A DNA stretch of 36,043 nucleotides. Source: an uncultured Saprospiraceae bacterium. Lineage in GTDB: Bacteria; Bacteroidota; Bacteroidia; Chitinophagales; Saprospiraceae. Under the pieces are notes generated by a model. It searched no databases. It saw only the letters and a program-made list of their open reading frames with translations, and was not told where the DNA came from. This document shows, piece by piece, positions 18,801 through 26,100 of this stretch; the first letter of the stretch is position 1, and every line of letters begins with the position of its first letter. A program made the position numbers and the translations under genes. The stretch covers positions 1-36,043 of the forward strand of contig CALJVJ010000405.1 of NCBI GenBank assembly GCA_937974625.1, in the 5' to 3' direction.

Positions 18801-18957
18801 GGAGTAGGTAATAGATAAGCTACCCAAATTTTAAGAAGTTATTTTTTCTTTAGACAAGGCGAAAAACGCAGACATAGCCTTTGCTATGGCGAGTATTTTC
18901 AACGTAGTATAAAGGAAAAAAAACGAGTAAAATGGGTAGTTTATAATTTCCTACTCC
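18801..18957. repeat. 157-bp imperfect palindrome
   Basis: Two arms of about 75-80 nt are inverted around CATAGC (18873-18878) and GCTATG (18883-18888). The outermost 8 bp match exactly (GGAGTAGG at 18801-18808, CCTACTCC at 18950-18957), and CTACCCA (18820-18826) pairs with TGGGTAG (18933-18939). The arms differ at many positions between these anchors. No ORF is inside. It would fold as a long hairpin; a dispersed MITE-like or REP-like repeat is the likeliest identity. Confidence 0.7.
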
Positions 18958-19375
18958 CTTACTTCAGGATGTCCTTTAGCAATTTTTTTTGATTCCTAGC
19001 AGATAAGATTGTTAGGAGGTGATAAGGTTTCTAGAATGGAATACATCGTTGTTAGGTAAGCCTAGAGTGTTTTCTCATTATATATGATTACTTACAAAAT
19101 TTCAGCCAAAAAGTAAATTTTTAAAATAATATAATAAAAATGTAAGTATAGAGACTATTGATTATCAGTAATTTATATTGAAGGTGTGCTGATAGGAATG
19201 CTAATGTTAGTCATATGAAAAATATTTTAGATTTATATCTTTTTGTAAGGCAATGGATTGTTAATGGGTTACCTATTTAACCATTTTTTTAAATTAAATC
19301 TTTAGGTAGTAATATTTATTTTAAAAAAAGTTTGAAAATTTTCCTTCTTAGCCATTTATTATTTTTTAAAGGAGC
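18958..19375. other. AT-rich non-coding stretch
   Basis: No credible ORF, RNA gene or strong hairpin was recognised between the long palindrome and the stop of the M28 peptidase gene. Since the genes on both sides are leftward, it should hold the 3' end of the peptidase transcript. I could not pick out a clear terminator. Confidence 0.4.
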
Positions 19376-21682
19376 TTAAAACTCATAAGCTTTTTTTACT
19401 AAAATGACATTGCTTTTAGAACCAGGACCATGAATCATATTTTCAGGCATTGGACTAGGATATAAATCAGTTGGCAAACCAATAATTCGGTCAACCACTC
19501 GGATTTTTTGTTGTTCATTTTTAGTACTTAAAGTCAATTTAAATCCTTCTCTAGGGGGGGCAAAGAAATTAAAATAAATATGGTCATTTTTTGGAGAAGG
19601 CGATACCTCTAGTTCAAACTCATTGATTTTTATAGCTGAAATATTACTTCCATTTTCAAAGAAAAATTCCATGCTATTGACTAAGGTAGAAAATTGAATA
19701 TGGTAGGTCTTAGTATATTCGTTATCAGCTGATAAAGTGTCTAGTATTGGTGTAATTGTGGAAGGTGAAATAGCTTTTAAAGGAGCAGGGGATTGCCAAA
19801 CCTGCCAATTTTGAGTTGGATAAATACCATTTAGCGCTGCTGTTTCTCTGGAAGTAATTAAACTAGAAACCCAGTTATTTTTAAAAGATTTATTTGTTGC
19901 CCAAACGGCTTTTTTTGTATCTGCATCTAGCCCATAGATTAGATGGGTTTGCAATGGTTGTTCTTGCGTGTAATTAGAAGTAAAGTATCCGCCAATCATT
20001 CCAAAGCAGAAGGTCAAAGCAGCAAAAATATTTAGCACACTTTTGTTCCAACTGCTTATCATGCTAATTAATGGAATTATTAAAACAAATAAAAAGGAAC
20101 AAAGTAAGACGGGGGCAATAATTGCCAGACTTAAGCCAAAAGTCTCGTATAAAAGATAAGCCGTTTGTGACCACAAGCCCAATGCCGGAAGAAGTGCAAC
20201 AAGTTGTCCAATGGCAAATGGATAAGGTTTGTTTTCTGGTGTGAGATTAAGGAATAGAAGTAATAATTGTACCATCAAATAGATGATTAAAGGATAATAC
20301 AAAACATAGGTTCCAGTAGGCAAACTCAAGGTCAAGCCGAACATTGCCATAACTAACATTAATACACCTCCAAGACTTAGAGATAGGGCGCCTAACTTGA
20401 TTTGGTAACCATAAATTGCCGTAAATATTAATCCCGCAAAACCAGTAAAAGCTATAAAATAATAGTCTACATTATAAAAGCTGTTGGCATAATACGCCGT
20501 ATAATGAGGATGAATTTTGAGAATAGCTTGTTGTAATAAAAAACTTCCAATACCTGCAATGGTCAATACAACTAAAAAATAACCTGTACCGACCAATAAA
20601 GGCACTAAGTCAACCTGCTTTTTTCGGATGCCAATAACCACTGTGGCAATAAATAGTAAAATAGTCAGCAGCATTAATGCCATATCATATTTAGCAGGGT
20701 AAATAATTAAACTAGAACCAATTGGATTAAAGAAATTTACATCGGGTGCTTTGGTTTGTGCTAAATTAAGGTTGCCAAAATGTTGAGCCATACCTAGCAT
20801 ATTACTTCCATGATGTTGTAACAAATCTTGGCTAATATTTTCTGGCGTATCCGTCATGCTGTGGTAATGCACTAAACCTTCAACCGTAGCAGAGTTAATA
20901 CCCGAAATTTTAGTATCTCTAAACATCGAAAAGTCTGTATCATTAGGCATTATCTTATATACTTCGTAGGCCATAGAATTGGCAAAAGGGAAGGGCGCGG
21001 CTTTGGCAAATTCTCGGACTATCCAACCATTTTCGGGGTTCATCTCAAAACTCATACTTACGCCATAATTGCCTCGAGCTTCTAAATTGATTAACAAGCC
21101 AACTTCCTGAAGCATTGGATGGAAATCAACAAACGCTTTTGCACCCATCAATCCAATTTCCTCTGCATCTGTAATTAATACGATTAAATCATTTTGTAAA
21201 GGACCATTGGCTTTAATCGCACGCACACTTTCCAAAATCGAAACCACACCAGAACCATCATCTGCAGCACCAGGTGTATTAGGTTGCGAATCATGGTGCG
21301 CCATTAAAAGTACCGCCTTTGAATTATTGGTTCCTTTGAGTTTACCTATAATATTTTGAACTCGACTAATTCTAGTGGATGTTTTTGTTGCATTGCTACG
21401 ACTAATTAGCGTATCTTGAATAGTAACCTCTAAACCAAGCGTTTTTAGTTCTTGAACTAAATAATTAATGACTTTTTCATTAGCTACCGTTCCTAAGCTA
21501 TGTGGTTCTTTTGCAATCACCTTTAGATGTTGCATAGCCCTTTCTGCTGAAAAGGATTCAACAGGAGCAGTTGCAGGTACTGCTTTAGGAGGACTAAATA
21601 GTTTTAAAGTAAGCATGGCAAATGCTAGACAAAGGAATAAGGAAAGAATGCCTGCTTTGGTGGTATTAGTGATACTATTCAA
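19376..21682 (-). CDS. Membrane-anchored M28-family metallopeptidase
   Basis: A 768-residue zinc aminopeptidase-like protein. An N-terminal signal-anchor (GILSLFLCLAFAMLTLKLF, about 11-29) precedes an M28 domain at about 45-310. Its visible ligands are His129 (MAHHDS), Asp141 (GAADDGSG), the base/ligand pair Glu174-Glu175 (DAEEIGLMG), Glu201 (NLEARGN) and His274 (HYHSMTDTP). About eight membrane helices follow (330-580), then a C-terminal extracytoplasmic domain. This layout matches the bacterial relatives of yeast Pff1 and human ERMP1. The frame has no upstream ATG before the stop at 21716-21718. Met23 would delete the anchor, so the TTG at 21682 is the likely start. It lies 39 bp behind the methyltransferase-like gene on the same strand, a probable operon. 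The substrate is unknown. Confidence 0.9.
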   Translation of the reverse strand: MNSITNTTKAGILSLFLCLAFAMLTLKLFSPPKAVPATAPVESFSAERAMQHLKVIAKEPHSLGTVANEKVINYLVQELKTLGLEVTIQDTLISRSNATKTSTRISRVQNIIGKLKGTNNSKAVLLMAHHDSQPNTPGAADDGSGVVSILESVRAIKANGPLQNDLIVLITDAEEIGLMGAKAFVDFHPMLQEVGLLINLEARGNYGVSMSFEMNPENGWIVREFAKAAPFPFANSMAYEVYKIMPNDTDFSMFRDTKISGINSATVEGLVHYHSMTDTPENISQDLLQHHGSNMLGMAQHFGNLNLAQTKAPDVNFFNPIGSSLIIYPAKYDMALMLLTILLFIATVVIGIRKKQVDLVPLLVGTGYFLVVLTIAGIGSFLLQQAILKIHPHYTAYYANSFYNVDYYFIAFTGFAGLIFTAIYGYQIKLGALSLSLGGVLMLVMAMFGLTLSLPTGTYVLYYPLIIYLMVQLLLLFLNLTPENKPYPFAIGQLVALLPALGLWSQTAYLLYETFGLSLAIIAPVLLCSFLFVLIIPLISMISSWNKSVLNIFAALTFCFGMIGGYFTSNYTQEQPLQTHLIYGLDADTKKAVWATNKSFKNNWVSSLITSRETAALNGIYPTQNWQVWQSPAPLKAISPSTITPILDTLSADNEYTKTYHIQFSTLVNSMEFFFENGSNISAIKINEFELEVSPSPKNDHIYFNFFAPPREGFKLTLSTKNEQQKIRVVDRIIGLPTDLYPSPMPENMIHGPGSKSNVILVKKAYEF

Positions 21683-21721
21683 TATATTTATTTTAGTTAT
21701 TGGGTTACTTTGCTCTTATTT

Positions 21722-22489
21722 TTAAAAGACCACCCAAGGTTTTTTCCAGTATTCAATGAGTTGATAATGAGCGACTTCCTTTTGTTCCGACCGAAAAAAT
21801 AGAAAGCCTAAGTCATATAAATCAATACTTAATTTTACATTTTTATGCGCTTTAATGTTTTGCCAAAAATCCAGATGTTCCTTTGATTTGTAAGGCTCCC
21901 GAAATACAAAAATTGTAGTTGGATTAAAATAGGAGGAACAAGTTTCAAAATACTTTAAGGTTGTTTGGGGACCCCAAAAATCATTAAAGTAGAATTGGTC
22001 AATAGAAGTTAATTTTTTTAAAGTTGTTGGCAAAATTTTGGGGATGTCTCCAGTCGTCACTTGGATATTTTTAATTCCTAGCTGTTTTAAAAAAGAAGTG
22101 GTTTTTTTAGCAATTGGAATAGAAGATTCCAGATTCACCAATTTTGCTTTAGAGTTAGGCATAGCTTGATAAAGCCCAGCGATACCAAGGTTTGCACCAA
22201 CTGATAGAATAGTGTTTGGCTTATAAAGGTGAACTGTTTTAAATAATAGTTCGCCTATTTTATAGGGAATACTCTTGGTTTTAGTGAGTTGATTGATAGT
22301 AAGATTATTCCCATCAACATTAATTTTTGCAGGATTTCCCAATAGGTTTCTTCTATAATTTTCGATGACTCCAAAAGAATGATAAAAACGGTCATCTTCC
22401 AGAACTTCATTTAAAAATTCGAAGACAAAAGGCGAATGCACCTTGTATTTATTCAAGGCAGAAAAATAATATTTAAGATAGGGTAGCAT
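21722..22489 (-). CDS. Class I SAM-dependent methyltransferase-like protein, divergent
   Basis: A 255-residue cytosolic protein. Residues of about 92-105 (TILSVGANLGIAGLYQA) fit the first strand and glycine loop of a class I Rossmann methyltransferase, followed by KLVNLESS at the acidic end of strand 2. The later region where homologous O-methyltransferases carry a D-G or D-x-x-H metal/catalytic segment reads YFNDFWGPQTTLKYF, so that site is altered. The N-terminus (YLKYYFSALNKYKVHSPFVF) is typical of a Bacteroidota-specific group of this fold that I recall only as hypothetical methyltransferases. It is the first gene of the pair with the M28 peptidase, and a promoter-like site inside the palindrome at 22563-22695 would drive both. 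The substrate is not identifiable. Confidence 0.72.
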   Translation of the reverse strand: MLPYLKYYFSALNKYKVHSPFVFEFLNEVLEDDRFYHSFGVIENYRRNLLGNPAKINVDGNNLTINQLTKTKSIPYKIGELLFKTVHLYKPNTILSVGANLGIAGLYQAMPNSKAKLVNLESSIPIAKKTTSFLKQLGIKNIQVTTGDIPKILPTTLKKLTSIDQFYFNDFWGPQTTLKYFETCSSYFNPTTIFVFREPYKSKEHLDFWQNIKAHKNVKLSIDLYDLGFLFFRSEQKEVAHYQLIEYWKKPWVVF

Positions 22490-22562
22490 TAAAGAAATTA
22501 AGAAAATGCAGAAAAACTAGGGACGAAGATAGGGAATAATTTGTAATGTTCTTATGAATAAG

Positions 22563-22695
22563 TAGTGGGGCAAAAATAAAGTGTACAACTTTTTTGAGCA
22601 ATTGCTTTAGCCCTCCAAAAGTTTCCTTATAGTCAATATTTTTGAGGACTAAAACAATTGCAAGTTGTACACTTTATTTTTCTTTCACCCCTAAT
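22563..22695. repeat. 133-bp imperfect palindrome with matched 19-bp arms
   Basis: A 19-bp perfect inverted repeat (22572-22590 with 22663-22681, containing GTGTACAAC) is nested in longer arms. GCAATTGCTTTAG near 22598-22610 pairs with CTAAAACAATTGC (22649-22661), and a CCTC/GAGG pair lies closer to the loop. The outer GGGG/CCCC bases (22567-22570, 22688-22691) continue the match after a 6-nt insertion. The loop is around 22620-22637. No ORF is present. It would fold into a long hairpin and resembles a dispersed repeat more than a terminator. Confidence 0.75.
22571..22601 (-). promoter_or_regulatory. Promoter-like site facing the methyltransferase/M28 operon
   Basis: On the minus strand TTG (22601-22599), a 20-nt gap and TATTTTTG (22578-22571) match the Bacteroidota promoter pattern. 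Transcription would start near 22564, about 75 nt before the ATG at 22489. The site lies entirely within the left arm of the palindrome. The right arm cannot form an equivalent site because its spacing is shorter and its -7 ends in C. Confidence 0.4.
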
Positions 22696-22699
22696 ATTG

Positions 22700-23110
22700 G
22701 AGGGATAGTTTTTTATAGAATGGAGGCTTCCTTTATTTTGACAATTTTCAATTTTGCCTACCACCTTTTATTTAAGAATTTTTAATATACAAAATTGGAG
22801 AAACCTTATATGGTCATTCTTAATTGGTTGTCACAATTATAGAAAAAAATGTACAAAAGAGAGTATTAAGTAGCCTAACTTGCAAGTAAAGTAAACACTT
22901 AAAGGATAAACAATTGTTTTAGGCCCCTTAATAAGTAAATAATTACCTCTCTTTTTAAATCTACTCCCTTTATTTCTTCCCCTGCTTATTTCTGCTATTA
23001 TATTTTATCCCATTTAGTTTTCAACTACTACTATTAAAAAAAGATATGGTTTTACAACAACCTTATCTGTTTTTAATGCCTCAAAATTGTCACAGAAATC
23101 AAAAAAGGAA
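22700..23110. other. Non-coding leader region of the large GEVED protein gene
   Basis: No recognisable gene, tRNA or strong terminator. At 23076-23114 there is a 12-codon ORF (MPQNCHRNQKRK) whose TGA overlaps the ATG at 23111 as ATGA. This may be chance or a small leader peptide. A clear TAnnTTTG promoter was not found. Confidence 0.35.
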
Positions 23111-26100
23111 ATGAGAGTAAACACTATTATAGGGCTTTGCGCTATTTATTTAATACTAAATAGCTTCTCTTGGAGTTTTGATAAACCTCAAGAAATAAGT
23201 AATAACCTTTCTAATATTTTTAATATTGAAAATGAAGAGAAAGGGCTATTCACAAAAAAAAATAAGAGCAGGCCTCCTTGTATGATATCCATCAACTCAG
23301 CCACGCCTTCCAGTTGTAATTCAGGAACCAATACTTATTCTTTAGATGTGGTCGTAACCTATATCGACCCAGTTGCGGGGAATATTGATGTGACCACCTC
23401 AAATGGAGGAGCAATTTCGGTAGCCCAAACAGGTAGTCCACAAACTATCACCTTAACAGGATTGGCTTCGAATGGACTACAAGATATAGATGTTACCGCG
23501 GTTTTTGCTTCGGATGTGGCTTGTACAAATACCTTAATGGCTGCTTATGATGCACCCAATAGCTGTTTTGCACAAGTACAATCTGAATTTGAAACGCCTT
23601 CTATTCTAACAGCATGTAACTTAGACACTATTTGCCTTCAAATAAGAAACTTGGAAGGATTAAAGAATGCGAGCTATGGAGACGCTACGGTGCAAATAAA
23701 TTTACCAAATGCGGATTTATTAAATGTGCTTCCGGGGTCTGTTTTTTCAAATCCAGCTGGTGCGGTTCAAACGTCTTATGTAGATGATATCTTGACGGTA
23801 ACTTTACCAATGCCTGCATTTGGTAGTACGACTGAAATTTGTTTTGTCGTACGACCAAGTTGTGAAATCACCTCTATTAGTCCATTACCTCAATTACATG
23901 CAACTATAGATTATCCAGCGGGATATCCACTAGCATCAGAGTCGGTTTCTTCTGTCCCTATGAACGTTGGAGCCGTTTCTTTAACGCATACTTTATATGA
24001 CCAGACTACTTATGGTAATCCTTCTCCAGCTTTCGGTACCTCATTTAGGGTTATTTCCTGGATACGAAATACGGGATATGGAAATCAGAAAGAGGTAACC
24101 TATAAAATAGTAGTGCCAAAAGTTCACGGAGATGGTTCTATTAGAGTTTATCCAGTCAGTACTGCGGGCGCTTATGATTATACTGGGGGATATGCTTCTA
24201 AGCTTTCTTCGGAAGAATATGATGCAGAACATAATCTAGTCACCTTTTTATTAACAGGGGCTAATTTAGGACCTGACGGTATACTGTCACCCGATGAACG
24301 AATTCGGTTTGACCATTATACTGTTGCTACAAATGAATGTGCGACTTTTGCAACTAAACGATGGCCTGAACTTTCTTGTGGGGAGAATGAACCTGTTTGT
24401 ATCATACCGGATACTCTTTATTCGACCATCACCCAAGCAGCAGGTACACCAAAATTGGACGGAACCTTAGTGTCGATAGAGGATGCTGATGGTTGTCCAG
24501 ATAAGCATGGGGTATTTAAGGTGAAAAATAATGGAACGGGTAGTGGCACACCAGTTGGTAATGCTTATGACGTTGATTTGAGTATTTCCTTTGGAAGTGG
24601 CTTAATGATATTAAGTAATATCCAAATGAATGGAATGACGGTGCCAATGGAGAATTTAACACCAGATGGCTTAGCAGCCACTTCTACTACTATTTTATTA
24701 AAAGATAAAATGACAACAGACCCTGATGGAGCTGGAGTAGGTATAGAAGATTTGGATATGGATGGATTTTTTGATGATATGATGATTGGCGCTGAAACAG
24801 AAATTTCTTTTGATTATACAATTCCTTGTAATCTTGCTTGTGGAGCACAGCTGGATTACAAATTGGCTTCTGTTAATACTTTTACAGATTTTTGTCGAAC
24901 CTTAGCAGGTCGAACCTCTACCCAATTGCACCGTTTTGGTTTTGAGCAAGTGCAAGCCATTGAACAGATGGAAGAAATAGATTATGGTACATTAGGCGTA
25001 GGCGATTCTGCGATTAGAACGGCAAAATTCCAGTTTCAATATAAGCAGCATAATATGGATTTTACCAATGCTACCGGTGAGTTGCGGATTGCTTATATGA
25101 ATCGTATGGAATTAGACCCAACTACCATTTTATTGAATGGAGTTGCTCCAACTAATACGCCTGTATTATTGGGAGACAACAGTACAGGAGCTGTTCCAGA
25201 TAATGATTCTATGTATGTTGTTGCTTTAACCGCAGCGGAATTGACGGCATTATTTGATGAAACTACGGATACGCTCTGGTATGACCAAACCTATTATGGG
25301 TGTGATATTAGACAAGATAATAACGTAGGCGATACTTGGACTTTAATAGTGAAAGTTAATCAATCGCTATGTTCCGATGGTTCGGAAGCTTGTTCCTTTG
25401 ATGTAGGCTGTAAAAAACCTTTTGTCTATACCTACAATACAGGCTGTGGTACAAAGCCATGTTATATACAAGAATTGTCTACTTATCGGGAGTCTCCTAG
25501 AGGGTATACTGGTGTAGACGAAACGGCACAAATAACAGATATTGATTCGTCAAGGTCATGGACAGGCGACACAGTCGTCTTAAGAAATGGATTTTACATT
25601 ACAGGTGACCAAAATCATGAACCCAATGGTTTTTATTCAGCACAAGGGAGTCCTCATTTAGACCTTCGGACCGAATTTGCTTTAAAATATACTAAGCCTG
25701 TTGGTTGGAATGGGACCAATACGATATGGACTTTTTTACCAACTTATAGTACGGTGTGTGTATATGAACGTACACCAGATGCAGACCCATTAAAGAAAGG
25801 AACTATTGGGGCAAAAATAACAGAGGTACCTATTATTTTGAGTGATTTTGCTCCAAATGGTTCATCAGGAAGTGCAACGATGCAGAATAGTTTTAATTCT
25901 ACAGAGCATGATTATGGGGACACAGAATATGGAGACCCGGTATGGTATTGTAATAATTCTCCAACAAGTTGGCATGTGAGTGGAACTTGCCCAATACAAA
26001 ACAAATTCTGGAGAGACTTAGATTATAATAACATTCATTATTTAAGATATATGAATGTTGCAGATGACAAAATTTCTGAGACTTATTATCTTAATATTGG

